A stretch of DNA of 64,000 bases, from the NCBI GenBank assembly GCA_963978545.1, contig OZ021729.1, forward strand, positions 81,012,670-81,076,669, given 5' to 3'. This DNA is from Linyphia triangularis. Taxonomy: Eukaryota; Arthropoda; Arachnida; Araneae; Linyphiidae. The position numbers and the translations under genes were made by a program. The notes under the pieces are model-generated. The model ran no database searches. It was not told the origin of the DNA and was given only the letters and a program-made list of their open reading frames with translations. Below are positions 53,276-64,000 of this stretch, piece after piece (positions within the stretch are counted from its first letter, which is position 1; each line of letters opens with the position of its first letter).

Positions 53276-54019
53276 ACCCGCCAAGACTTTGGAGCTAAGA
53301 CCGCTCCCAGAAGGGAGGGTGGAAGCCATCTCGCCAGGTGGAGGTTGCCAGTTGTTGAGAAGCCCCATCTTAGAGCTCTACAAATTTCTGCAATGAGTGG
53401 CGGCAGTAATGGACTCTTCATCATGGGACACGTAAATGGAGTTCAATGCAATATGATCATTGATACTGGAGCCAATGTAACCATCATCCGGAAAGATTTG
53501 GCTCAACAACTGGATGGAAGACTAATCTGGACGCCGCTCTGCGTTACCCTCCAAACTGTGTCCGGCGATAAAATCAACATCCATGGAAAAATGAACATCA
53601 ACATCACGTTCGGGAGTGCTTCTTATCATCACACGGCATATGTGGCGGACATTATGGACACTTGTATACTCGGACTGGACTTTTTAAGGAAATATAATTT
53701 TTCCTTAGACTTTAAAAACAATGAGCTGCATTCAGTTTCTGAAGACATAGCGTTATTTGGAATCCAAGATAGTGAAGTTAAATCCGTACATCAAATAATA
53801 GCTCAAAATGACATCACATTACCCGCAAGAACAGAATTATTACTTCCTGGATACATAGCTGAAGATAAAAGTTTCCGATATGGCATAATGGAATACCCTG
53901 AAAACCACAACAGCCCCAAAGGAGTACTGGTAGCTTCAACTCTTGTCGACATTTCAAGGCCTGCCATACCTGTGAGGGTTGCCAATGTGAGTGATAAAGC
54001 GAAAGTCAAAGAAAGGTGA
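53276..54019 (+). pseudogene. Gypsy protease region
   Basis: Same frame as the zinc-knuckle segment after its TGA. MIIDTGANVTIIRKDL is the aspartic protease active site (DTG), and TCILGLDFLRKY is the conserved flap-side ILG block. It ends at TGA (54017-54019) after VSDKAKVKER, where the frame must shift to reach RT. Confidence 0.85.
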
Positions 54020-54737
54020 AGTGTTAGCCACCTGTACTCCAGTAACTTGCATAAATCGAAATAGAAATCCTCCAGTCACTGTGTCTTCAGAAAACTTAAC
54101 ATCAGAGCTACTGCAGAATGCACCGTTAAACAACGTAGAAAGAAGTGCTGCACAACTGGTCATCCAAGAATTCCAAGATGTCTTTTCCCGCACATCTTCG
54201 GATGTCGGACGAACAAGTTTGACGCAGCATAGAATTGATACAGGAGACCACACACCTATCAAGCAACACCCAAGACGACTACCGTTTGCTAAACAGGAAG
54301 AGGTAGGAAGTCTTCTAAAGGAAATGCAAGATAGCGACGTGATTGAACCTTCAGCCAGCCCTTGGGCCTCTCCCATCGTCCTGGTTCGGAAGAAGGATGG
54401 TTCAACTAGATTTTGCGTCGATTATCGGAGGTTGAACGATGTCACGAAGAAGGACAGCTACCCTCTTCCCAGAATTGATGACACTCTGGACATTCTTTCT
54501 GGAAACAAGTGGTTTTCGACACTAGATTTAAAGAGTGGATATTGGCAGGTTGAGATACACCCTCATGACAAAGAGAAGACAGCATTCACGACCGAACAAG
54601 GACTTTGGCAGTTCAAGGTGATGCCATTTGGATTATGCAATGCTCCAGCAACATTCGAACGCCTCATGGAAACAGTGCTAAGAGGTCTTTTCTACGAAGC
54701 CTGTCTCGTTTACCTCGATGTTCGAGGAACATCTTGA
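53991..54737 (+). pseudogene. Gypsy reverse transcriptase, with active-site deletion
   Basis: Open frame with the fingers and palm of RT: HRIDTGDHTPIKQHPRRLP, WASPIVLVRKKDGSTRFCVD, YRRLNDVTKKDSYPLPRID, FSTLDLKSGYWQV and MPFGLCNAPATFERLM. The catalytic block reads VYLD and then changes frame (VRGTS, stop). The second Asp and the residues that normally follow YLDD are deleted, so the enzyme cannot be active. Confidence 0.9.
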
Positions 54738-55065
54738 AAATTTTAGGAAGGTACTGCGGAAATTAAAAGACGCCAACCTGAAGTTAAGTCCAGCCAAATG
54801 TAAGTTATTCCGACATGAAGTGACCTACCTCGGACATGTCATCTCTGCCGAGGGTGTACGCACAGATCCAGAAAAAGTGTTGGCAGTTAAAGAGTGGAGA
54901 CGCCCCAAAGAAGTACATCAATTAAGGAGTTTCCTGGGGCTTTGCACCTACTATAGACGATTAGTGAAGGACTTTTCTTACATCGCAAGATCCCTTCACA
55001 GACTGACAGAGAGCAAGCAAAAATTCTTGTGGACGAAAGACTGTGAGGATGCGTTTACCAACTGA
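54718..55065 (+). pseudogene. Gypsy RT thumb / connection
   Basis: Picks up just after the deletion with FEEHLENFRKVLRKLKDANL, then KLSPAKCKLFRHEVTYLGHV and RSFLGLCTYYRRLVKDFS, the standard end of Gypsy RT. Ends at a frameshift near 55063 (CEDAFTN, stop). Confidence 0.9.
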
Positions 55066-56891
55066 AGGAGGCTTTAACATCTGCACCTATCCTGACGTAT
55101 CCTCAGCCCGATAAACAATTCATTCTTGACACGGACGTGAGCAACGAGAGTGTCGGTGCTGTTTTGTCCCAAGAAATAGACGGCCAAGAACGAGTTGTAG
55201 CATATTGGAGCAAGTGCCTATCTAAACCGGAGAGGAATTACTGTGTCACCAGGAAAGAGTTGCTCGCCATAATTAAAGCAGTACAGCATTTCCATCATTA
55301 CATCTACGGTAGAAAATTCCTGCTCCATACGGATCATGCATCGTTGACCTGGCTTCTAAATTTCAAGAATCCTGAAGGTCAGATAGCCAGATGGATAGAG
55401 AGACTCCAAGAGTATGACATCAATATCTGTCATCGGAAAGGATCATCACATGGAAATGCAGACGCCCTGTCTAGGAGACCCTGCCCAGAGAGCTGCCGAT
55501 ACTGTTCCAGGGTTGAAGCGAGTTATGGGCTGATCAATCCGGTAATACGCCAAATTACATCTTCAACATCATCGGATCCAGACACGTGGAGTGACAGAGA
55601 AGTCAGAAAAGACCAATTGGGAGATCCTGACATCAAGCCAATAATCGATTTAAAGGAGTCTTCGAATGCGACACCTACTTGGCAGGACATTTCCATCTTT
55701 AGTCCTACGACGAAGCAATATTGGGCCCTCTGGGACTCCCTCCATATTCGAAGCGGCGTGCTGTACCGGAAGTTCGAATCTGATGATGGAAAGACATCCC
55801 GATGGCAACTATTACTTCCAAGATCCCGAGTCCCAGACGTTCTTAAGGAGCTTCATAGTAGTCCAACTGGAGGTCACTTCGGAGTAATGAAGACGTTGCA
55901 AAGAGTTCGCGAGCGATTCTACTGGAGTAAAGCGAGGGCTGACGTGGAGAAGTGGTGCCGATCATGTGATGCCTGTGCAGCCCGGAAAGGACCGAAGAAA
56001 CGCAGTCGAGGAAAACTGCAACGTTACAACGTGGGAGCTCCTTTTGAACGGATTGCGTTTGACATCTTGGGACCACTACCACGACCTGCTGACGGCAACA
56101 GATACATCCTTGTTGTCATGGATTATTTTACGAAGTGGCCCGAAGCGTATCCTATCCCTGATCAAGAGGCTACCACCGTTGCAGAGGTAATGGTTCAGAG
56201 CTGGATTTCCAGATTTGGAGTGCCTCTTCAGTTACACTCTGATCAAGGAAGGAATTTTACCTCTGCTGTAATGAAAGGACTTTGTGATCTACTTGGCATT
56301 GACAAAACACAGACGACGCCTTTACACCCACAATCGGATGGCATGGTGGAGAGGTTTAACAGAACCATCCTCAATAACCTCTCACTGATGGTTTCGAGAA
56401 ACCAACAGGACTGGGATCAGAAGTTACCTTTGTTTCTTCTAGCCTATCGCAGTGCTGTCCACAAGACTACCGGCTATTCCCCATCCCAGATGCTCTTCGG
56501 TTGTAACCTTCGTCTGCCTTGCGATCTGTTGTTTGGCCGCCCTTCGGATGCACCTTCATCGCCAGAGGAGTACGTCGAGGATCTTCAGGCACGGTTTGAA
56601 GATGTGCACGATTTTGCCCGAGAGCGAATCAACTTGGCGACGGATAAGATGAAGACCAGATACGACACGAAGGCTACAGGACATCAATTCCACGAAGGTG
56701 ACAAGGTTTGGTTCTGGAACCCGAAACGACAAAAAGGACTCTCTCCCAAACTTCAGTCTCATTGGGATGGTCCTTACTCAGTCCTCAACCGGCTGAATGA
56801 TGTCGTGGTCCGAATACGTAAGTCACCAAATTCTAAACCCAGAGTCGTTCATTACAACAGGTTAGCTCCTTACTATGGCCATAGTGTGTAA
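55066..56891 (+). pseudogene. Gypsy RNase H and integrase
   Basis: The open frame runs 55137-56891 (584 residues); the first residues after the shift are in 55066-55136. RNase H: LDTDVSNESVGAVLSQ, CVTRKELLAIIKAV, HTDHASLTWLL, HGNADALSRRPC. Integrase: HHCC zinc region (HSSPTGGHFGVMKTL ... CRSCDACAARKG) and the core with FDILGPLPR, LHSDQGRNFTS and DGMVERFNRTI carrying D, D and E. It ends with a C-terminal tail (GDKVWFWNPKRQKG, VVHYNRLAPYY) without a chromodomain. This is the best-preserved part of the element. Confidence 0.9.
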
Positions 56892-57135
56892 TCCCCATAG
56901 TTTGTAATCCCCCAATGTATAAAGTGTATATAGTCATTAAGACCATGGTCACATGTGTATATAAATTTTTAAGTTTAATTGTTTATTTAATTATTTATTT
57001 ATTCAGTAATGTTTCCGTCTTTAAATTAGTAAGTTGAGTAAGTTTTATAGTTCAGTAATGCCATTGCTTTGAAAGTAAGCCTTCCTTTCCGGGAACTGTA
57101 CTGCCTGTGACGTGCAGTCCTTGGGAGGGGGGCAA
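56892..57135 (+). other. Gypsy 3' untranslated region and polypurine tract
   Basis: No env or other frame follows integrase. The polypurine tract GGGAGGGGGGCAA at 57123-57135 lies directly before the 3' LTR. Confidence 0.75.
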
Positions 57136-58010
57136 TGTTACGAATTTTTGTATATTTGTAAATATTTCGTAGTGTTAATTTTGTAAATAGTAAAATTTAT
57201 GTTCATCTCGTGTAAGACAGTGCAATGGTTCGTCTTGGTTTGTTTCCCTGCAATATGTGTGTAATCGCTTGATAACGGGTTTTACAGAGGTAACTCTGGG
57301 AAGAGAGTTTCAAGGGACAGGGCATTTAACATTATGGTAATGGGAATCTCGCCAAATTGGCGAGATAGAGCCAAGTTGGCAATGGTTTTGGCGACTAATT
57401 TTTGTCGCCAAATTTGGCGAGAAATCGCCAAATGTCGCTTTTCGGTATATGTATCCCATGTATGTACATGTATAGGATTTTTCGACTACTGTCTGGAAAG
57501 TTCTCCAAATGTCCATCTCTGGAAGGTTCAAGTATGTTTGCAGCCACTCCTACATAAGCGCGACCTGAGTTAGTTAGTTAGTTGATTTTGAATCACTGAG
57601 TTAGTTGTCTCTCAATGTTCATTGTGAGAGCTGTATTCCTGACTTAAGTTGTTGACTGTTTTTGAGTCACGGAGCTAGTTGTTAGCTGAGTCCGTTAGTT
57701 GACTGAAGCTAGTTGATTTTGAATCACTGAGTTAGTTGTCTCTCAACGTTCATTGTGAGACTCCTGACTTGAGATACTGAGCATTCTAAAGCGAACTGTT
57801 TTGCATTGTCTTTTGCAGCGATTTGGCAGTTGTTTATCAAGTTTTTAACTGCTGTTTTGTGCTCTGTTGAGGTGAAAAGAGCTGTATTGTGTCTACTAGA
57901 ACGAGAAGTTCTGGAGCTGTAAGAGAACTGTGAAGAGTTATTTTGGAATAAATTTCTGCAAGTTTTTATCTGCTTTGGCGTCAAATCTTTCGAACCCGTA
58001 CAACGCAACA
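57136..58010 (+). repeat. Gypsy 3' LTR
   Basis: 875 bases, TGTTACG...GCAACA. Contains GTCGCC/GGCGA-rich inverted stretches (57340-57440) and a 136-base-period internal duplication of GATTTTGAATCACTGAGTTA (about 57585 and 57716). AATAAA at 57947-57952 is a likely polyadenylation signal. Confidence 0.85.
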
Positions 58011-58429
58011 ACTACAACGTACTACTTCTACATCTGATTTTAATTAAAAATATGCGATGGAGTCCACAGACTACAACAATAATTAATATTTTAAGACAAG
58101 CACATAAAACAGAATAGAAACCAGACGAAAAGCTATTTTGCAGCTGATTTAAACTTATTAAATGAGACAGTAATACTTTTATATTGCTGTCAAGAACATA
58201 TTGTTGTTCAGTGCTACCTTTCACTGAAGGTGCTGGTGTCACACACAACACATGCTCAAAAGGAACGAAACAACTATATTTTCTAGAAGGCTAAGATAAC
58301 ACATTATTGTCGGTATGTCTCTGTATAAAATTTATATTGTATACTGCAGCTACATAAACTCCTGGTTGCAAATCATCACTGTTTAACTTTATACTCTATA
58401 CATGTTTTTTTCTAACAATGAGACTAACT

Positions 58430-58880
58430 TTAAATACTGAATTTGCATCATCTGGAGACAATCGATACAGGGTCAACTCATCATTGTTGCTTGAAACAAA
58501 CCTGTGATAACTGCGAGTTCCAGGTATTATTTTCGTGGTCTGAAACTGGGTTTCCAAGCTTTTGACGTGTTTCTCAACATCAGCATTTTTTCTTCAAAAC
58601 AGAACTTATTCTGATTTTCTTTTCACATAGCTTTTTTGTTTTTTATTTACCCCATGCAATTTGACAGGTATGCATCCAAGATTAGTAGTACTTTGATTCA
58701 TAGCTTCAGCGGCTTCTGAAGCAAAAAGTTCATGCACTTTCAATTTCAAGCTGCCCCTTTGAAATTGCCTCATTATTGCATGATACTTCAGTTCCTATTA
58801 TCTGAGTTCAACACTGTGGACATAATTTTTCGACCTGGTTTTTTTTGAAAATTTAGATGACACAAATCTCAAACTCTTCT
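58430..58880 (-). pseudogene. Unrecognised decayed coding stretch
   Basis: On the minus strand about 54 codons stay open over 58425-58590 with a protein-like composition: KHVKSLETQFQTTKIIPGTR, then SYHRFVSSNNDELTLYRLSP. Upstream (58590-58760) similar text appears in shifted frames: KVHELFASEAAEAMNQ, TNLGCIPVKLHGVNKK. It is next to the Gypsy 3' LTR and probably belongs to an old transposable element. I do not recognise the family with confidence. Confidence 0.35.
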
Positions 58881-59514
58881 TGATGCCTCTACTATGTGAC
58901 TAAAACGGATTACAACTATATGGCTGAAGTTGCTCTACGTTGAAAGCAAAATTTTTTCATGGTGAATACAAATGGTTGCATTATTACTAAGTTACTCACT
59001 TGAAATTTCACACCTAAGAGCAATGAAGTTTTTTTTATTTATTAGTTTAGTAAAGCTATTCCATTCAAATAATAAAGTTTGTCCTGAATAACTGGTTACA
59101 TATGACACTCGGTCTGCAATCTATCACCAACTCTGCAATTTGACAAGGTAGCAGACATCGTTATGAATGCTTTTGTAAAACACTATATATTGTAATACAG
59201 TAACATTTCATTCAAATTCTTATATTCAAAACCTTCCATAAAACTAACCAGAACATAATTTTTGAGCTCTACTAATGATAAATAGGTATTTTAACTTGAA
59301 AGGCTCAAAATCTTTGAATAATCCTTTATCCAAACCTATATAATCCTTTATCTAGATTTCAAAGTCATGAAGAGATGCCAAAGATTTCTTGGATGATAGC
59401 CAGAAATAAAAGTATACTTTCATGAAAAAAATTATTTTGCCCAATATTGCATACATTATTATTATTATTTTTGTGAAAAAAAATACTTATGTTTATTGTC
59501 CTTCTACGTGAACA

Positions 59515-60117
59515 TTCAATTTTTTTTGTTCTCAGCTCTGAGACGGAAAGCCAAGTTGAATTTTTTTCTGGAAGTAGTGGCATACCTTATTTACAACATA
59601 CAAAAACTTAAAATATGTGCTCCTGAACAAACATGTAAAAAAAAAAAAATTCTTGATTTTTTTTGTGTGCAAAAACTATAGAAAGTACACAATTTCTGAC
59701 TGCATTTTCTAAATCAGCTGAAAAAGTTACCACAGGAAACAAACTTTCACTTCAATAACTTGTATAAATAAGGGGTTATTTAAAAAATAAAAAATGGTGC
59801 ATCTCGCGGAAAATTAAAAAATCACGATAAATAATTTCTTGGTAATTAAATAGAATAGAATTTCTAGGTAATTAATTGAAGGTTCCATGATATCATGGAA
59901 CTTTCAAAATCGAGATTTGTGGTTATCCTAGCCTATAAATCTATTACACAAAATTTGAGGAAAATAGACGGTGGGTGAACTGCACCGTTTGATCTGACGT
60001 GTTTTGACCCCTTAAATAATCTAAAATTTAACAAATTTCGTGAAATTCTAAAATGTTCCCTAATTTTTTCTGGAATAAGAAAGCTCCCTGACATTTCCAG
60101 GTTCTGTGGCCACACTG
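59515..60117 (+). repeat. Repeat family G, copy right of the Gypsy element
   Basis: Inverted match to 50940-51540. Its right end (GAAAGCTCCCTGACATTTCC, GGTTCTGTGGCCACACTG) matches 37900-37955 and 30080-30135, placing it in the CAGGGTGGC family. An internal palindrome GGTTCCATGATATCATGGAAC lies near 59880-59901. Confidence 0.65.
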
Positions 60118-61697
60118 AACAGGGTTGGTTCGGACAAAAATATCAGATTTCCATACATAAAATAGAATGCCAAATTTGCAGAATAACATAATAGAAAATA
60201 CCGAATTTACAGAACAGGTAACTATACATTGGGAAGTCGAGAAGGGATGGATATAGTTAATTTTCTATACTGAGGATGATTTCAAATATGCAATACAGAA
60301 GACAGAATAAGAGGTCAATAAATCACATAAAAAATTAAAGTATATAAAAAATTTCTTTTAGAATAGGTTAATTGAACAGGTTATCAGACAACATCATAAA
60401 CTGTGTTGCAGTAAATATTTTAAAAATACACCAAAATCGGTAGGGAGGGGGACTGTACCAATATATATGTTAAACTGTTCCAACATAAATGGGCATGGTG
60501 CTTGGAATTGGTCGTCATTATGTATTTGTATTTAACTTAAGCAATGTAGTTAAATTTTTCTTTATATTAGGGCAGTCAAATATAGTTTTCCCATATCACT
60601 AATTTTTTTCTTCTTTTTTTTTCAGTTTAGTATCGTTTAAATTTAAAACCCGAAGTTGAAATCTATTTTACGAGTCAAACTTATCTTACCTAAAGCTTAA
60701 ATTTGCCGAGTGATGGCAATTCGTAATATATTTAGATCAAGATGATAGCTAGCGCATAGCTAGAAGTGAAAAAACTTAAATTCTTGTTTTTTCTGCGTAA
60801 TTTGAACACCAAACACTGGTAATGGTAAAGGCCAGAAAAAAAATTAGTTGTAAAATTTGTAAATAATAAAAGCATTCCATTTATGTTGCCAGTTACTATT
60901 ATCTAAAACATTTAAAAAATATATGATTTCAAAATCAACGTCACATATCCCTCAGTTTGTTTCACCCCTTCCCACCCCGATTGTTTTGCTCACAAGCTTT
61001 TTTTTTTTTTTTTTTTTTTTATATATAAAACATATTTATAAAACCTACGCTACGAAATTTTAGCCACTTGAGAATGAAGAACAAGTAGGAAAAAGATGAT
61101 AATCGTCTCTTTTTAATGAGGACGGTTACAGACGCATTTAGATCTTTGACTCGGAAAACTTGCATCTTTTATAAAAGAGTCAAGTTGACAGTAAATTTTA
61201 CGTTATCTTGGTTCATTTAATAGATATGAAATCGTCTGCACCTTACCTATTGAAAATCAGAGAGCAGTGGGTTACCAAATAAAAAAGAATGCTTATTATT
61301 TGGCAAGTTATGACATATATATCTCTAAAACATCAACTATTGTTAAAAATCCGCCAAGTAAAATGGTCAGCCAGAAATAGTTATGAGAGCTAATGTTTTA
61401 ATGTTTGCCAGCTAGCGGCCGCGTTTTTTTCCTTGGGATACTTCGTGCACAATGAACTAAATTACTTAGAATGCATTATTCCATTCGTGTAGAGTTCTCA
61501 ATTCGTAACTTCTTAAATTCGATAGTTAAAATGGAAGAGTTTCCTTTAAAAGGCCATTCTTTGAAAATTGAGACTAGTATAATAGAAGTGTTACGAAATA
61601 TTGTTGCAGTATAGCCTTCATTTGGATCTTTCTGTGCTATGAAAAAAAAAATAACGATAAACCAAATTGTATTCAAAATCTTAGTAAGATTACAAGC
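60118..61697. other. Non-coding, nothing recognised
   Basis: AT-rich sequence with a T run at 60998-61020. No gene or clear element was seen. Confidence 0.4.
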
Positions 61698-62275
61698 TTG
61701 AGTGTGTGGAACATCGCACAGTTTCAATTACTCTTAATACAGATGACACTGTATTTAAATTTGCTTTGAATAGGTGTGATCCCAGTTTCCATATTTTGAT
61801 TAATTTAAAAAAGCGGTCAGTTTGACAGTATTTATTTAGTTAACCAAAAAAAATAACCTCTAATGACTTTATATTTTCCTATAAATATTACATATTATCC
61901 TTGCTTGTAAGTGAAGCAGAGGATCAACAGTTATTGATGGGCGATGCTCAAAATAAGAAAACTCTGTTCTACAGACTTTCGTTTCCAATTTTTTACGTTT
62001 TTATTGCATTTCTACTGAAAGTTTGGAGGTGGGGATATTTAGAGTACTTTAAAAGACATTACAACAGAATTTTGATCAAAAGCGGTCAAGCCGTTTTTTG
62101 GCCCAAATTTTTTTTTTCCTTTTTCAATAGCAGGTACATTAGGCGCATGTGCAATTTTGAAGAAAACTTTAATGACAGTCATATATAGCTACTATACAAT
62201 CCGTACACAAAATTTGAACAACATAAGTCAAACAGTTCAAGAGTTATGCCGACTAGAAGACATTTTTTGTGTAGA
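61698..62275 (+). repeat. Dispersed repeat family A, copy 3
   Basis: TGTGGAACATCGCACAG, CAACAGTTATTGATGGGCGA, TTTTTATTGCATTTCTACTG and ATTTTGATCAAAA align to copies at 6521 and 16351. The 95-codon open frame inside is not matched by open frames in the other copies. Confidence 0.7.
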
Positions 62276-62309
62276 TGAAATGCCAAAAAATCAAAACTTT
62301 TTTTGACCG

Positions 62310-62550
62310 AAAGCAATATACTTTCATTACTTTATGTTAACATATGGTTAATAAATTAAAGTAAATTAGGGGTTTGGAACAATGCACAACCTTCAATTCT
62401 ACTTGATACTCTGCATTTAAATTTGTCAGATACCAGGACTACCACCGACAGGTATACAAAATTTGAACGTCGTAGCTCAAACAGTTTATGCTGACCACCG
62501 ACAGACACACATTTTTCTATATCCCTTGTTTGAACTCGGTACGTTTCAAA
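62310..62550 (+). repeat. Family A terminal fragment and palindrome
   Basis: A short palindromic stretch (TATACTTTCATTACTTTATG ... TTAAAGTA) like that at 18153-18192 precedes a partial family A copy beginning GGGGTTTGGAACAATGCACA. Confidence 0.5.
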
Positions 62551-62707
62551 AACTCAAATGGAACTTTTCACACTAAAGACACTTCCGAAATCGAAAATAA
62601 AAAAATGTACGGAAATACGTAAAAATACTGAAAACTTTCACTAATGTTAAGAGCTTTGAAGTGCAATTTAATTGAAAAATAAGTAAGTAAAGCGTTGTGT
62701 GTTTTTT

Positions 62708-62782
62708 AGTGTTTGGGAATCGATCACGAGACCTTTGGTTTCCCAGCCTGATACTCTATCCACTAGACAAAAGAGATCTCTG
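62708..62782 (-). repeat. tRNA-derived SINE or tRNA pseudogene
   Basis: On the minus strand: A-box-like GTCTAGTGGATAGAGTATC and B-box-like GTGATCGATTCCCAAAC at tRNA spacing. The stems are imperfect. Confidence 0.55.
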
Positions 62783-63841
62783 GTGTCTAGGAGTTGTATC
62801 TTTTATTTGTACACGAAACCACCACATTCAATTTTGCTTTATTCTAATTACACTATTTTAATAATTCAACTATCAAAGCCACTTTCTGAAATTGAGTTCA
62901 AGTAGATGATCTGTTTTAAACATTACTTTGGCTAAAAATTCCTAACTTCTGGGATCATTTCCGTGGGGTACAAATCGTGTTGTTATTCAATCATACAAAA
63001 GGCACTTCCTCTAATCAAGCGAAGAATGATAATAGTCAAAATTCATTAAATAGTTTGAGTTGTAGGCCTGGCTAAAGGTCGCAACCAGAACAAAATTTCG
63101 TTGATTTTCAATTTTTTTTGCCACGTTCGCTTGTTCATTGTAAACAATTATGCAATTATTTTTTGTCTACTCGAACGTGGCAACAAAATTAAAGACTATA
63201 CACAAGCATGTTTTACTGCTATGACGTCGGAACACTGCAGCATTCCTGGATTTGAGAATCACATTCTGTTTAACTCATTCAAAGTCTATTTTTGAACAGT
63301 TTAGGTCACTTTTGCCCCAGCTGACCAGTATATTCATATAATATGCTAACATTTCTCGACATTGTATAAAAAAATTCGGAATGATGTTCGATGAAGTACC
63401 TAAACTTTCAGTCGCCTATCAGTCTAAATCTGCCCATTCAGAAAGCATATATTCTAGAGTATGTTTTTTTTCTCACAATCCCTTTTTTTCTCTTCATAAA
63501 AAAACAAAATTGATAAATAATATACCACATATTTTATATAATTTTCAAGTGAGGTATACTATAATCCATAGCAACCAGATTGGTTAAAACATTTTCCAAA
63601 TTCCCAGAATTATACTTATTAAATTACATATCTTTATAATTCCATCTTTCTGATCTGCCCGTTATGTTGTTATGCATATTTTTAACACTAATCGAAATAT
63701 CCCCCCCAAAAAAGGCTTCAGCCTAGTATTTCCAAAAGAACATTCAATTTATACTATATCAACTTTAATGTTTACAGAAAGAAACAATCCACACAACCCA
63801 ATTTCAAGGAGACATGGCAAACAAATTTAGCAGTGGGTTAC
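62783..63841. other. Non-coding, downstream of the APEX1-like gene
   Basis: AT-rich. Small inverted CCACGTTCG / CGAACGTGG blocks lie at 63121-63181 (a possible small foldback). Otherwise nothing recognised. Confidence 0.4.
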
Positions 63842-63847
63842 TTTATT
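63842..63847 (-). terminator. APEX1: Candidate APEX1 polyadenylation signal
   Basis: AATAAA on the minus strand, about 95 bases beyond the APEX1-like stop codon: a normal distance for a short 3' UTR. Confidence 0.5.
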
Positions 63848-63940
63848 CAATAAAAAATGACTCTTTGGTCACGTTTGTACACACTGCACATATCACAGTA
63901 ACAATAGGAAAGGAACATCTAAAATGATGATGTGTATGAT

Positions 63941-64000
63941 TCAGACATGGAGAAACAGTCCAATGGGGCAGTGGTCACTCCCAAGGACGTCCTTGCGGAT
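63941..64000 (-). CDS. APEX1: AP endonuclease 1 (ExoIII family), C-terminal end only
   Basis: The last 19 codons and TGA stop of a gene that runs off the right edge of the window. The residues IRKDVLGSDHCPIGLFLHV match the C-terminus of APE1 (IRSKALGSDHCPITLYLAL in human), including GSDHCP, which holds the catalytic Asp-His pair of the exonuclease III / EEP fold. The enzyme incises DNA at abasic sites in base-excision repair. Only the final exon, or part of it, is visible, so splicing and completeness cannot be judged. It lies on the same strand as DDX42 and upstream of it. Another EEP enzyme is possible, but the IR..LGSDHCPI pattern is most like APE1. Confidence 0.85.
   Translation of the reverse strand: MRKDVLGSDHCPIGLFLHV

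Larger units (their letters stand above)
51711..58010 (+). mobile_element. Gypsy LTR retrotransposon, 5'-truncated LTR, broken frames
   Basis: About 6.3 kb. A 5' LTR remnant (51711-51969), primer-binding site, gag, protease, RT, RNase H, integrase, a polypurine tract and an 875-base 3' LTR (57136-58010). Domain order with integrase after RNase H identifies Gypsy/Metaviridae. No env and no chromodomain are seen. It is disabled by frame changes near 52780, 54000, 54720 and 55063, by stops at 52853-52855 and 53273-53275, and by a deletion at the RT active site. The 5' LTR keeps only the last third of the 3' LTR sequence, so its promoter is missing. Confidence 0.9.

Noticed and set aside
52840..53424. 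194-codon open frame on the minus strand
   Set aside because: Antisense to Gypsy gag, with no recognisable domain. It mirrors the coding bias of the opposite strand.
56892..57135. A possible env gene after Gypsy integrase
   Set aside because: Only 244 bases separate integrase from the 3' LTR and no frame of useful length is present.
61901..62188. 95-codon plus-strand frame
   Set aside because: It belongs to repeat family A, and the same positions are not open in the copies at 6521 and 16351.

Overview
This is a eukaryotic, AT-rich window with long introns full of interspersed repeats. It looks like an arthropod, plausibly a chelicerate such as a spider. That rests on the AT-rich, repeat-filled introns, the arthropod-like BEL and Gypsy elements, tRNA-derived SINEs, and a DDX42 protein clearly animal but shorter than the human one. 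The species cannot be fixed from the sequence.

The main gene is DDX42 (SF3b-associated DEAD-box RNA helicase) on the minus strand. Its start codon is at 48274-48276 and its stop at 6168-6170. I could place 18 coding exons with GT-AG boundaries and matching phases, giving 2268 coding bases and 755 residues. All core helicase motifs are present. A 3' splice site just before the ATG implies a 5' UTR exon further upstream that I could not place. At the extreme right edge (63941-64000, minus strand) is the last piece of a second gene, whose 19 residues match the end of AP endonuclease 1 (APEX1 / exonuclease III family).

The rest is mobile and repetitive DNA. From left to right: a decayed P-superfamily-like DNA transposon with 31-bp inverted ends and a 7-8 bp target duplication (about 1238-3784); MITE-like elements at 7088-7280 and 10183-10418; tRNA-derived SINEs at 8051, 12322, 51570 and 62708; a 138-bp hairpin at 14503-14640; an element with CAGGGTGGC ends (29222-30135); a complete but broken BEL/Pao LTR retrotransposon (31099-37120, minus) inserted in an older repeat; a CAGGGGTG-ended element (40157-42806) holding a hairpin and a tandem array; a LINE fragment (50418-50700); and a broken Gypsy LTR retrotransposon (51711-58010, plus) whose 5' LTR is truncated against a SINE. 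Several unnamed repeat families occur in two to four copies each.

I found no CRISPR, operon-like or clearly novel biochemical system. The most useful leads are the structured repeats, the P-like element, the nested BEL insertion, and an unrecognised decayed coding stretch near 58.4-58.9 kb.
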